Below, one piece after another: positions 1-9,501 of a DNA stretch of 40,615 nt. The DNA is taken from positions 1 through 40,615 of the IMG/VR virus record IMGVR_UViG_3300028829_004529, one strand, 5' to 3'. The notes under the pieces were generated by a model. It had not been told where the DNA came from, did no database searches, and worked only from the letters and a program-made list of their open reading frames with translations. This stretch comes from a virus. Within the stretch, counting starts at the first letter, position 1. Each line of letters starts with the position of its first letter. The position numbers and the translations under genes are program-made.

Positions 1-41
1 AACTGACTACCTCCAAAGTTCTTTTGGGGGTGGTGGTTTAA
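1..41 (+). CDS. Tail assembly chaperone, zero-frame (gpG-like) 3' end, partial
   Basis: Reading from base 3, this frame is open from the left edge and stops at TAA 39-41. It ends just after the heptamer TTTGGGG (23-29), which lies in the right frame to slip by -1 into the longer frame ending at 358. In lambda and many siphoviruses, the gene just before the tape measure is a G/GT pair made by such a frameshift, G being the zero-frame product. Only about 12 codons are visible, so the call rests on position and frame relation, not on protein similarity. The alternative is that this frame is not translated. Confidence 0.45.
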   Translation, partial: LTTSKVLLGVVV

Positions 42-358
42 CAGCAGATCAATATATATTGATGTGTGAACAGATGGGTTGGGAACCACAAGAGGAAGAT
101 CTACCTCAAGATGGCTCCAACCTATCTTTAGAGTGTCAACAAGCTCTAACAGTTTTAAATGCTCTTCCTGATATATTCGAAGGTATGAATGGTACATGGA
201 TGGGAAAAGACTATAGTGGTCTAAGTGCTATTATGGATATTTATGAAATTGATGATAGACGTTCGGTATTTGAATTATTAAAAGAAGCTGAGTCGCTGTT
301 AGGAAAATACTATTCACAGCAATCTAAGCAACAAAGCAGAAGTCTAAAAAAGGGGTAA
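2..358 (+). CDS. Tail assembly chaperone, frameshifted part (gpT-like), partial
   Basis: This frame is open from base 2 to TAA at 356-358, so its true 5' end lies outside the window or it is entered by frameshifting at 23-29. The visible product is about 118 residues, acidic in the middle and ending in a Gln/Ser/Lys-rich tail. Its place immediately before the tape measure gene (3 bases apart) is that of the lambda GT chaperone, which coats the tape measure protein during tail assembly. A TTG at 59 followed by ATG at 62 could start a short product of its own, but I see no good ribosome binding site there. The function is inferred from synteny. Confidence 0.55.
   Translation, partial: TDYLQSSFGGGGLTADQYILMCEQMGWEPQEEDLPQDGSNLSLECQQALTVLNALPDIFEGMNGTWMGKDYSGLSAIMDIYEIDDRRSVFELLKEAESLLGKYYSQQSKQQSRSLKKG
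23..29 (+). promoter_or_regulatory. Candidate -1 ribosomal frameshift slippery heptamer
   Basis: The heptamer T TTG GGG fits the X XXY YYZ pattern in the frame that stops at 39-41. After a -1 slip the codons become TTT GGG GGT and continue open to 358. A guanosine-rich stretch follows directly. This is the expected architecture of a G/GT tail chaperone switch. The slip on TTG GGG is not among the most efficient types, so the rate may be low. Confidence 0.55.
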
Positions 359-361
359 TCG

Positions 362-3300
362 TTGGCAACTATTAAAAATACTATTGATACACAGTTTACA
401 AGTAGAGGTGCTAAAAAAGTTAGAGAAGAGACTGAGTCTATTGGTAAGGCTCAGACTCGACTTGGCCAAGGTTCTGCCTCTGCTGGACGTTCTTTTTCAT
501 CCCAGGCTCAAGGACTAGGTGGATTAGTTGGTGTATATGCAGCTGCTGCTGCAAACGTATTTGCTATCAGTGCAGCTTTTGAAGCACTAAATGCTGCCGC
601 AAAATTTCAAACAACTATTAGAGGTACTGAACAACTTGCTTCCGCGCTTGGCACAAGTGCTCAAGCTATTATAAAAGATCTTCAAACAGTGACTGATGGG
701 CAGCTTTCTATAGTAGAAGCTGCTCGATCAGCTAACATTGCACTTTCAGCCGGCTTCGGAAGAGAACAGTTGAGAGGATTAGCAGAAGTAGCTACAAAAG
801 CTTCTAAAACATTAGGTAGAGACTTAAATGATTCTTTTCAACGTATAACTAGAGGTGTTATTAAACTTGAACCAGAACTTTTAGATGAATTAGGTATTTT
901 TACTCGTATAGAGCCTGCTGTAAATGATTATGCTATTGCTATAGGTAAATCTGCTTCTCAATTAACAAACTATGAAAAAAGACAAGCTTTTGCAAACGGA
1001 GTTTTGAAAGACGGTACTCAAGCTTTTAAAGATATTACTTTAGCGGGAGACTCCACTCAAAAATCTTTTGAACAGTTAGTTGCTACTTTTACTAATATAG
1101 CCGTTGTTGCTGGAGGATTAATAGCTGATTCTTTAGCTCCTTTAGCAGATTTTTTAAATGATAGTTTAGGTAACCAATTAATTTTAGTAGGATCTATAGG
1201 AGCTTTAGTATTTGGAAAACTAACAACCGCTGTAACTGTTTTTGTTACAGGAGGTTTGACAACTCTTACAGCAAGTTTAAATGGGGTAGCAGCTTCAATG
1301 GCTGCTGTTAGTACTAGTGCCACAGCCATGGCTGCAAGAACTGCAGCAGCTTCCAAAGCTTTTGTAGGAGCAGGAGCATTAACTGGTAGTAATAGGGCTT
1401 TTGGTTCTCAGTTTAAAAAAGATATAGCTGCTGGTCCCTTAAGTTTAGGTCAGGCTCAACAGGCTCAACCCAAAATTGTAAAAGCATTACAAGCTGAAAA
1501 GAAAGAAAGAAAAGATATAAAATTGCTTATGAAGCAAGCAAATGCAGATGCAACTAGTCTAAATAGAAAATTAACACAATCTGCAGCAAGAAGCAAAGCT
1601 TTAGGTATGAGCCTTAGAATAGTTAAAGATCAAATTGCTTTAGCAGGTAAAGGAGCAAATATTCTAACTCTAGGATTAAGAGGTGCCGCTACTGCTGCCG
1701 GTTTTCTTGCTGGATTTGTTAACCTTGCGTTAGCTGCTATAAACTATTTAATTATAGCAGCTGTTGCTTTACAAGCAGCTTTTAAATTTTTCTTTGATAT
1801 AGATTTATATCAAAAGGTATTAGATTTTTACAGAGACATTACTGCAGAATCAAGACAGCAAAAAGCTGGACTAGAAGAAATAAATGGTTTAATAGATCTT
1901 CAAGGCAGTAAATATGCAGAAATGGGTAGAATATTAGATGAAGCTGGATTAGATCCTAGTCAAAGAACTGCTGGCAATGTAGAATCTGCTTTAGACGATT
2001 TACAAGAAGATGCTTTAGAGGCGTCTCGAACTATATCCTTTTTAAATTCACAAATTGCAAAAGGCGTGTTCAGTACTATGAATAATCCAGTTAATTTTGG
2101 TTTTTTTACTCAAGGAGGTCTTAATGATGCTAAGGATGAGGTAGATGCACTTAAAGATAAACTTGTTGGTTTAAACGCTCAAATAGCTGATCTTGCAGGT
2201 ATTCAAGCGTTAAGTGTAGATTTTACAAACTTTTCTAAATTTATAGGAAAAGCAAAAGAAGAAGTAGAAGGTTTAACCACTGCATTATCTAAAGCATTTA
2301 TTAAAGGTCAGTTTAATATAGATGATGGTGAGTTTATAGCACAAGAGCTGTTTAGAAAAGTAGACTCAAGTACGACAGCCTCACAGTTAACAAGTCCTTT
2401 TTCTGATTTAAGTAATCAGTTTGAGGTGGACGGCGCTATATATGCAAGGCAACTACAAGGTCTTCAGCTAGTTAGAGATGGCCAAGATAAATATACTAAA
2501 GGTAGTAAAGCTTTTATACAAGCTGCAGACGCTTCATCAGATTCTTTTAATAAGGTACAAGAAATATTTACTGGATTGGCTACTGACACTATCAGCCAAG
2601 AAAACGCTGGTGAGCTCTTAGGCATAATTACTGATCGTATAAAACAGGCACAGACTATAATTAAGGAGGCACAAGCGGAGAACAATCAGTTACTTCAAAG
2701 TGGACAGGTTGGAATATTTACTGAAGAACAGGCAGAACAGGCAGCACAATATGTAATTGCTATAGGTAACGGCTTAGAATATATTGAAGAAAGATTAAAA
2801 AACACAACTGAACTGTTCATAGCACAAGAAAAATTATTTCTTTCGTTAAATAAACAGTTCTCAGGTGTTAGCACTTTTATAGACGAGATGGGAAATACTG
2901 GTGCAATTGATGTGGCGAGTAGGCAGATTGCTACAAGTCAAAAAGAACAACTAAAATTTCAAAGAGCTAATTTTTTAATATTACAAGAAAGATTTGAAGT
3001 ACTTAAAAATATGGGTGAAACCGAACGAAAAAGAGAAGCTAGAGAATCAGAGTTTAAATCATTAGGGCAAAATCTATTGTTAATAGCTAAATCTTCTTTT
3101 CAAGAGTCTGTAAAACTGTTATTGACTAGTGGCGAACGACTTACCCAAGAAGAAGAAAGAGTGAGAGTATTACGAGCTCAACTTAACATAATGAACATGC
3201 AAAATAAAGAAGCTGTACGACAAGCATCAATTCGTGAAAGAACTGCTAGATTTGAGCTTTCACTATCTTCTGGACAAGATAATACTATAATGGGTGAAAC

Positions 3301-5131
3301 ATTTCGTAGACCTGTTAATAGATTTGACTCTAAAGATCGAGATCAGACACAACGAGGACAAAAACGTCCTTTGTTAGGATTTGAAGGTGGTGATTTAGGC
3401 ATTGATCGTATGAAGCAAACTCAAACTGCTCTTGACGCCATAATAAGCAGAGAACAACGTCGTGTAAAATTAGCAGAACAACGAGTAGCTCTTGAAAATG
3501 AGGCTGCTTCTATTGAAAGAGGTATGCGTATGGGTGCTGTGCAAGCTAAAGCAGATGCAGCATCGGGTGCAGGATCTCTTATGGTAATGAGAGCTGAAGA
3601 AGCTGCTACTATCATTGAAGAAAGATCACTATCTACTACACAAGAAATATTAGATGGTAGAATAGCAGTAATGAAAGCTGAAAGAGATGCAGAGTTAGCC
3701 TCTATAGGAGGTAGAGCCGCCGTGGCAGCAGAAGAGTTTGCGCAGGCAAAAGAGGAGATACAAGAACGCAGAGATGCTCTGCTGATAGAGCAACAAAATC
3801 AAGCAGATGCTGAAAATCTTAGACGATTGCGTAGAGCAGATAATTTAGAAATTATAAGAGCTGAAAGACAACAGGTTATGGCAAGAAAAGCTCTTGAAAT
3901 TTTTAAAGTACAACAAGAAAAACAGGCTATTACTTCAAGAAGAGATATTGCAATAGCACAAGCAAACAATGAGAGAGAATCTAAACTATTTGCAATTGAC
4001 CAACAAATAAAAGAATTTGAATTACTAAAATTTAGAATAGAAGCTGATGACAAATTTTTAACAAGATATGCTGAGATAACTGAAGGATTAGCTAAAGCAC
4101 TAGATATTACTTATAAGCCTGTTGAAGGTAGTAAAATAGATCCTACTAAAGATGCTTTAAAATTTATTGATAAAATGTTAGGCAGAGAAGGATTCTTTAA
4201 TCAACAAAGAGGTATAGCTATACAAACAGGGGTTGATAAAACAGCAACTGCAAAGGCTATAGCAAGTAGAGATGAGGATGGAAGATTAGCTAGGGAAGAA
4301 AAACTACAGGATCAGCTTGATCAGCTTAAAGATCTTGATGCATTAAAAAAATCCATGGAAGATCAAGAAACTACGTTTTTAGAGCAGGAAGCACAAAAAC
4401 AAGCCGAAATGATTGCTATGAAATTAGAGAACTTAGACCTTGAAGATCAAGCGGTAAAACAAGCTTTTGATGAAAAAATGGGTGCACTAGGTGTTGAAGC
4501 AGAAGTAGCTAAAGAAGCATATAGATTAGCTAGAGACGCTGCTGAATATGATCTAAGCCAGAAAAAACGCATGGTCGAGCTAGGCAAAAGTATGGCTTTT
4601 ACTATATCTGACACTTTAGGTAATGCTATGATGAAGTTTCTAACCAATTTACAAGAAGGCAAGCCACTCATAGAAGGTATTGGTGAGCTATTTACTCAGA
4701 TGTTGTTTGATATACAAAAACAAATACTTCAAAAAACTGTTATTGATCCTATGACTACTGCAGTATCTGATACTCTTATAAAATCATTTGCTGGTTTTAT
4801 GCTAGCAAGTGGTGGTACTGTTCGTCACATGGCTGAAGGTGGACAAGTTAACTCACTCCGTGACCGTGTGCCTGCTATGTTGGAACCTGGAGAATTTGTA
4901 ATTCGTAAATCAGCTGCTAAGTCTATTGGACAAAGTAGATTAGGTCAAATGAATGCTACTGGTGCTGGTGGTATGGGTAACGTACAATTTAATATTGTTA
5001 ACAATGGCGCACCTAAAGAAGCAGCACAACAAGGACCACCTAAAATTGATACTGATAAGATTGTAATTGATGTTGTAATGAGAGATCTAAACTCAAATGG
5101 TCCTATTAGAAAAGCCATGAGAAGTGGATGA
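362..5131 (+). CDS. Tail tape measure protein
   Basis: This 1589-residue protein sets tail length and is expected to be ejected during DNA delivery. It has the family's hallmarks: great length, long alanine/glutamate/glutamine-rich coiled-coil stretches (notably residues about 950-1450), and hydrophobic segments near residues 50-75, 240-300 and 438-480. The C-terminus has the usual GGxxRxxxPAMLEPGEFVI-like motif followed by a small polar tail. I place the start at TTG 362, because AAGGGG lies 7-9 bases upstream and the next product residues (ATIKNTIDTQ) look like a normal N-terminus. It follows the chaperone frame by 3 bases. The size predicts a long tail. Confidence 0.93.
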   Translation: MATIKNTIDTQFTSRGAKKVREETESIGKAQTRLGQGSASAGRSFSSQAQGLGGLVGVYAAAAANVFAISAAFEALNAAAKFQTTIRGTEQLASALGTSAQAIIKDLQTVTDGQLSIVEAARSANIALSAGFGREQLRGLAEVATKASKTLGRDLNDSFQRITRGVIKLEPELLDELGIFTRIEPAVNDYAIAIGKSASQLTNYEKRQAFANGVLKDGTQAFKDITLAGDSTQKSFEQLVATFTNIAVVAGGLIADSLAPLADFLNDSLGNQLILVGSIGALVFGKLTTAVTVFVTGGLTTLTASLNGVAASMAAVSTSATAMAARTAAASKAFVGAGALTGSNRAFGSQFKKDIAAGPLSLGQAQQAQPKIVKALQAEKKERKDIKLLMKQANADATSLNRKLTQSAARSKALGMSLRIVKDQIALAGKGANILTLGLRGAATAAGFLAGFVNLALAAINYLIIAAVALQAAFKFFFDIDLYQKVLDFYRDITAESRQQKAGLEEINGLIDLQGSKYAEMGRILDEAGLDPSQRTAGNVESALDDLQEDALEASRTISFLNSQIAKGVFSTMNNPVNFGFFTQGGLNDAKDEVDALKDKLVGLNAQIADLAGIQALSVDFTNFSKFIGKAKEEVEGLTTALSKAFIKGQFNIDDGEFIAQELFRKVDSSTTASQLTSPFSDLSNQFEVDGAIYARQLQGLQLVRDGQDKYTKGSKAFIQAADASSDSFNKVQEIFTGLATDTISQENAGELLGIITDRIKQAQTIIKEAQAENNQLLQSGQVGIFTEEQAEQAAQYVIAIGNGLEYIEERLKNTTELFIAQEKLFLSLNKQFSGVSTFIDEMGNTGAIDVASRQIATSQKEQLKFQRANFLILQERFEVLKNMGETERKREARESEFKSLGQNLLLIAKSSFQESVKLLLTSGERLTQEEERVRVLRAQLNIMNMQNKEAVRQASIRERTARFELSLSSGQDNTIMGETFRRPVNRFDSKDRDQTQRGQKRPLLGFEGGDLGIDRMKQTQTALDAIISREQRRVKLAEQRVALENEAASIERGMRMGAVQAKADAASGAGSLMVMRAEEAATIIEERSLSTTQEILDGRIAVMKAERDAELASIGGRAAVAAEEFAQAKEEIQERRDALLIEQQNQADAENLRRLRRADNLEIIRAERQQVMARKALEIFKVQQEKQAITSRRDIAIAQANNERESKLFAIDQQIKEFELLKFRIEADDKFLTRYAEITEGLAKALDITYKPVEGSKIDPTKDALKFIDKMLGREGFFNQQRGIAIQTGVDKTATAKAIASRDEDGRLAREEKLQDQLDQLKDLDALKKSMEDQETTFLEQEAQKQAEMIAMKLENLDLEDQAVKQAFDEKMGALGVEAEVAKEAYRLARDAAEYDLSQKKRMVELGKSMAFTISDTLGNAMMKFLTNLQEGKPLIEGIGELFTQMLFDIQKQILQKTVIDPMTTAVSDTLIKSFAGFMLASGGTVRHMAEGGQVNSLRDRVPAMLEPGEFVIRKSAAKSIGQSRLGQMNATGAGGMGNVQFNIVNNGAPKEAAQQGPPKIDTDKIVIDVVMRDLNSNGPIRKAMRSG

Positions 5132-5142
5132 GGAAATAACAT

Positions 5143-6759
5143 ATGACTATAGCTACATACCCTGATGATGCAATAGCACCTATAACAGCTTTTTCTGTTG
5201 TAGCCACTGCTAGTTTTAATAATACTGGATTAACCAGAGTAGCTTTTAACTTACCTAGTACTGTTACTAGTAAAGGAGAAGTTACAGCTTTTGATGATGG
5301 TATTTTACAATCTACTTCTACTTACTCTTTATCTAATGCAGGTCAAACAATAACTTTTGCTGTGGCTCCTAATGCTACTGAACTAGTTGTAAAAACAATA
5401 TCCCTTCCTGAAAGATATCGTTTAACTAGAACTTTTCCAGATGTAGATGCCGTAGATTTTAGTAACACAGCCCCTACAGTAGTTAATGGTAATACCTATA
5501 TTATTAATGGTGTTACGGAAGCTTTTTCTTTTCCCGCTATTGTTAATGTTACTAGTACTAGTGATTTTATAGTATATGCTTCTGGTGTCTTTCAACAGCC
5601 TAGCGCTTATACCTATCCTTCTGTTACTTTAGGTTTTCAGGGTATTGATATAGGTGATAATGCAGCAGTTAACTTATTAACTAATTTTGCAGGTAATTTA
5701 ACTGATATTAGTCCTAAAGCTCATACTGTTACAATTAATAGTGGCTCTGCTAGTTTTAGTAGTTCTAATATTGTTCTAGATGCCACTAAATTTATTAATG
5801 TACCATCTAGCAATGCTTTTAGTGTGGGAGAAGAAAAATCATTTACTTTTGATACTATTATAACCCCTGATGCAGGTGCTAGTATGAGTGCTAATCAGAC
5901 TGTATTAGCCCGTTTTCAAGATGCATCTAACTATTATGCACTAAGAACTGTAGGATCAAATGCTAATGTAGGATTTGTAGTAAATCAGGGAGGATCCTTA
6001 ACAGAAATATATGGAGGTAATTGTAATGGTGGTACTACATATAGTGTTGCTGTGTCGTATGATAAGACTACTGCTAATTTACGTTTGTATGTACAAAATC
6101 AATTAGTAAAACATGTAAACTATAATCCTAGTGTATCTCCCTTTACTTCTGGAGCGCTAACTATTGGAGCAAATGATGATGTATCTGGTGGTTCCGCAGC
6201 AAGTCAAGAACGTTATAAAGGTAAAATTGAATATATACGCATGTCTGACGGTGGTAGATATAGAACATCTACCATAAATGCACTTACCACTACCGCTACA
6301 GTAATTGGAGGAGCACCTTTAGGGGCTATAGATCCTATAGATACTTTATCTGTTAGAGTATTTGATTCTTCTGTTAGTGTTAGTGATAGATTTAATTCTA
6401 TGGCAGATAGAAAACCTGATAAAGGATTTACTACTGATAAAACTTTTGCAGTAGAAACGTTTACTTCCCATGCTGGATATGAAAAAAGAAGATTAAAATC
6501 TAGAAGACCTACACGAAACTATGATTTACAATATACCAATATAACAGGAGTAGAAAAAACTGCAATTGAAAATTTTTATAATGCTAGAAGCGGAGATTTT
6601 GAGTCTTTCAGTTTTGACTTGGCACATTTAAATGAAAGTGGTACAATAACTACAAGATTTGATGGGCCTTTAAGTACAACTCAAATCTTGTCTTCAGGTT
6701 CTTCTTTAACTGAAAACTTTTATACTGTGGGTTTTAAATTGAAAGAGACATTTGACTAA
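5143..6759 (+). CDS. Distal tail protein, M-like domain with LamG-like region
   Basis: This 538-residue protein has a C-terminal part (about 420-538) resembling the lambda gpM/DUF2460 type of minor tail protein: a GYEKR segment, then a predicted beta-rich stretch with FYNARSGDFESF. The region about 210-370 looks like a concanavalin/LamG beta-sandwich, a fold often used for glycan binding. The N-terminal 200 residues are Thr/Ser-rich beta repeats. Lambda gpM is only about 100 residues long, so most of this protein is an extension. GAGGAAATAAC precedes the ATG. It shares TAATG with the next gene. Assignment of the M role rests on C-terminal motif and order H-M-L. Confidence 0.7.
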   Translation: MTIATYPDDAIAPITAFSVVATASFNNTGLTRVAFNLPSTVTSKGEVTAFDDGILQSTSTYSLSNAGQTITFAVAPNATELVVKTISLPERYRLTRTFPDVDAVDFSNTAPTVVNGNTYIINGVTEAFSFPAIVNVTSTSDFIVYASGVFQQPSAYTYPSVTLGFQGIDIGDNAAVNLLTNFAGNLTDISPKAHTVTINSGSASFSSSNIVLDATKFINVPSSNAFSVGEEKSFTFDTIITPDAGASMSANQTVLARFQDASNYYALRTVGSNANVGFVVNQGGSLTEIYGGNCNGGTTYSVAVSYDKTTANLRLYVQNQLVKHVNYNPSVSPFTSGALTIGANDDVSGGSAASQERYKGKIEYIRMSDGGRYRTSTINALTTTATVIGGAPLGAIDPIDTLSVRVFDSSVSVSDRFNSMADRKPDKGFTTDKTFAVETFTSHAGYEKRRLKSRRPTRNYDLQYTNITGVEKTAIENFYNARSGDFESFSFDLAHLNESGTITTRFDGPLSTTQILSSGSSLTENFYTVGFKLKETFD

Positions 6760-8333
6760 TGACTGCTAGAAATTACGACATAATACTAACTGTAGCAGAT
6801 GCTACAGATTTTGTCTCAGGTAATGCTATTGTAGGTGTTACAAGTGCTACGGTGGGGTTTATTGCTAATGTTAATATTACAGCTAAACAACTAAAAGTTA
6901 AACTAAATAATGTAAAACAAGAGTTTCATGATAGTGAGACTATTACTTCTAATAGTGTAGTTATAAGTGGTACTGCAAATGGTGTATTAAATACTCTTAC
7001 AGTACCTTTTCAATCTAATGTAAGAGCAAGTGAAACAACCACAGCTACTACTACTATAGCTTCTCAAGCTCCTAGTCCTTTTATAGCAGAAAAAAATGCT
7101 TTTACTCAAAATCCAATAGTAAGGCTATATGAAATATACTATCCAGGTGAGTGGTTTCCTACAACTCCAGAAGGAAATCCTTCTGGAGATGGAGAAGGAC
7201 TATCATGGCCTACTAATTTTCCTTTAAAATTTGCTGATGTTGCAGGAGATTTAGTATCTGATTTACAATATAACGTAACTTATAATGGAGAATCTTATAT
7301 ACCTTTTCCTGTAAACTTAACTAGTATTAGTCAGGCTACTGATGGACAAATTAATGAACTTACACTAACTGTATTTAATGTTGACAATATCATATCTACT
7401 TTAGTAGAAGATCCTTACATTGTAGGTAATAATACGTCTAATGCTTGTGTTGCTAATGTTAATGGTGTGCCTTGTCATGGTATTGATCCCAGAACTATTA
7501 ATTTTACACCAGCCCAAGTGGGCAATGTTGGTGAAATAGCTTTTGACACTTTAACAAGAGCAAGAGGAAATGGACTTGCTTATAGTGCAGATGTTGTTAG
7601 CCTATATGGAAAATCCAATGCTTCTTTTACAAAAGAGCAAACAGAGTCTGTTAAAGGAACTTGGCGATCATTAAAAAATGATTCTAGAGATTTAGTAGGG
7701 GGTGTGGTAAATATTAAAACTACTTTTTCAAACTTTTTAGATGTCTGGCCTGAACACAGTTCTATTAAATATTTTACAGCAAATGTAATTGAAGTTTATA
7801 ATGCTATGCCTTATAGAGTTGGTGACAGTGTACGCTCTTCTAGAGGCTCTACCACTGCGACAATACAAAGCATACAAGAAAATAGATTTTTATTCTTAAC
7901 TAACGAGTTAGAATCTAATACTACTGTAGGAGATGATATTTTTATTATAAATGCAGATGCAGATACTGAATCCTATATAGAAGATAACTTTAAAGTTGAT
8001 CAACTAGAATCTCTAGATACAACAACTGCCGATTTTAATTTAGTTACGTGGTTGCAATATTTTAAACAAGTAACTCCAAGACGTAAATACTATAAAAATA
8101 CATGTCAATGGCAGTACAAAGGTGAAGAGTGTCAGTATCCTGGGCCAGCAGGGGGTACTATACCTGGCACTACTCTTACAGCTAATACTAATCCTATTGC
8201 AGCAGATAATACAACTGCTTCGGGTCCTGAAGGTGATATATGTGGTAAAAATATATTAGCATGTACTATCAGAAATAACTCAATACATTTTGGAGGTTTC
8301 CCTGCAACAGGACGAACAATACCCAAACAATAA
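6759..8333 (+). CDS. Tail tip protein L-like, probable Fe-S protein
   Basis: This 524-residue protein has a C-terminus (about 440-524) carrying the cysteine pattern of lambda gpL: a C-W-x-Y-x-G-x-x-C pair, then two more cysteines (ICGKN, LACTI) and the closing FGGFP motif. Lambda gpL is known to bind a [4Fe-4S] cluster through such cysteines. An additional Cys pair is seen near residue 228-240. The N-terminal 130 residues are a beta-rich extension not present in lambda. The start is ATG in TAATG, overlapping the previous stop by one base. The 3' end overlaps the following radical SAM gene by up to 44 bases. Confidence 0.75.
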   Translation: MTARNYDIILTVADATDFVSGNAIVGVTSATVGFIANVNITAKQLKVKLNNVKQEFHDSETITSNSVVISGTANGVLNTLTVPFQSNVRASETTTATTTIASQAPSPFIAEKNAFTQNPIVRLYEIYYPGEWFPTTPEGNPSGDGEGLSWPTNFPLKFADVAGDLVSDLQYNVTYNGESYIPFPVNLTSISQATDGQINELTLTVFNVDNIISTLVEDPYIVGNNTSNACVANVNGVPCHGIDPRTINFTPAQVGNVGEIAFDTLTRARGNGLAYSADVVSLYGKSNASFTKEQTESVKGTWRSLKNDSRDLVGGVVNIKTTFSNFLDVWPEHSSIKYFTANVIEVYNAMPYRVGDSVRSSRGSTTATIQSIQENRFLFLTNELESNTTVGDDIFIINADADTESYIEDNFKVDQLESLDTTTADFNLVTWLQYFKQVTPRRKYYKNTCQWQYKGEECQYPGPAGGTIPGTTLTANTNPIAADNTTASGPEGDICGKNILACTIRNNSIHFGGFPATGRTIPKQ

Positions 8334-9501
8334 AATTAAAGGTTGCATACTTCCTTGGATGCATATTTTTGGGGGATTAACTGGTAATTTTTATTTATGC
8401 TGTCATGCACAATTCCAAACAGATACTACTATAGTAGGAACCTATGATCAAGCCTTAGGTGATATATGGAATAGTGAGAAATATAAAAAAACACGTTTAG
8501 ATTTTTTAAATAATAAAATACCTAGTGAATGTATAAGAGCATGTTATGATAAAGAAAAACAAGGTAGTGATAGTAACAGATTACAAGTAAATAAACGATT
8601 TTCTAAAGATGGATATCTACAATCTCAGACTAATGAAGATGGAAGTTTAGATAATAAACCTACATATTTAGATATTAGATTTGGTAATTTGTGTAACTTT
8701 AAATGTAGAATGTGTGGTCCTGATGCCTCTACTAGTTGGTATAAAGACACCCTAGAAACGGGCTGGTCTAAAACTATGGACTACTATACTGATAATAAAG
8801 ATTTTTGGGCAGACGTTCCACAATTTATTCCTGATCTAGAAGAAGTATATTTTGCAGGAGGTGAACCTTTTATACAAGAAGGTCATTATAAGATGCTTAC
8901 ATTACTTATAGAATCTGGTTATGCTAAAAATATACACCTAAGCTATAATACAAATTTAAGTTATCATAAATTTAAAAAATATAATCTTCCCGAACTATGG
9001 GCTCACTTTAAAAAAGTATCTTTATGGCCTAGTGTAGACGGATACGGAAGTCGCGTAGAGTATTCTAGAAAGGGATTATCCTGGTCTAAATTTGAAAAAC
9101 ATGCTATTATGTTTAAAGACAATATAACTACGATAAGCTCTGTAATAAGTATATATAGTATAACATCAATGCCTGACTTAATACTATGGTGTAAACGTAA
9201 TAATTTTAATTTTTATGGAACAACACTAATTCAACCATCTGAACAAAAGGTTACTTGTCTGCCTAAAGAAACAAAACAAGATATAATAAAATTATATAAA
9301 AAGTTTACTAATGATTATAAAAAATTATTAACTAGGCACGATATAGAACAGATTAAAAGTTGGTTATCTTTTATGGTTAGTACAGATGATTCTTATTTAC
9401 TGCCTACATTTAAAAAAGAACAAGAAAGATTAGACTTATTACGTAATGAGTCATTTACTAAAACTTTTCCGGAATTTACATCATGGTACGAAACTATATA
9501 G
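8290..9501 (+). CDS. Radical SAM protein with N-terminal twitch-like domain
   Basis: A radical SAM [4Fe-4S] motif CNFKCRMC lies at residues 135-142 and a SAM-binding AGGEPF motif near 193. The N-terminal part (C19, C37, C38, C81, C85) looks like a twitch/SPASM-type auxiliary cluster domain placed before the barrel, as in the family known as twitch domain-containing radical SAM proteins. Such enzymes usually modify peptides or small molecules; the substrate here is unknown. There is no ATG before C19: candidate starts are TTG 8290, CTG 8302 (GGAGG 5 bases upstream, though that is also FGGF coding sequence of the L gene) or ATT 8335. The gene sits between the L-like and K-like tail genes and overlaps both. 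Confidence 0.88.
   Translation: MEVSLQQDEQYPNNKIKGCILPWMHIFGGLTGNFYLCCHAQFQTDTTIVGTYDQALGDIWNSEKYKKTRLDFLNNKIPSECIRACYDKEKQGSDSNRLQVNKRFSKDGYLQSQTNEDGSLDNKPTYLDIRFGNLCNFKCRMCGPDASTSWYKDTLETGWSKTMDYYTDNKDFWADVPQFIPDLEEVYFAGGEPFIQEGHYKMLTLLIESGYAKNIHLSYNTNLSYHKFKKYNLPELWAHFKKVSLWPSVDGYGSRVEYSRKGLSWSKFEKHAIMFKDNITTISSVISIYSITSMPDLILWCKRNNFNFYGTTLIQPSEQKVTCLPKETKQDIIKLYKKFTNDYKKLLTRHDIEQIKSWLSFMVSTDDSYLLPTFKKEQERLDLLRNESFTKTFPEFTSWYETI

Noticed and set aside
1057-4671. Several open frames of 64-99 codons on the minus strand inside the tape measure gene
   Set aside because: They mirror the alanine-rich coding strand, have no ribosome binding sites and no family motifs; they are shadow frames.
8323-8329. 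CCCAAAC heptamer near the end of the L-like gene as a -1 frameshift site
   Set aside because: It is in frame for slipping from the radical SAM frame back into the L frame, the wrong direction, and would hit a stop at once.
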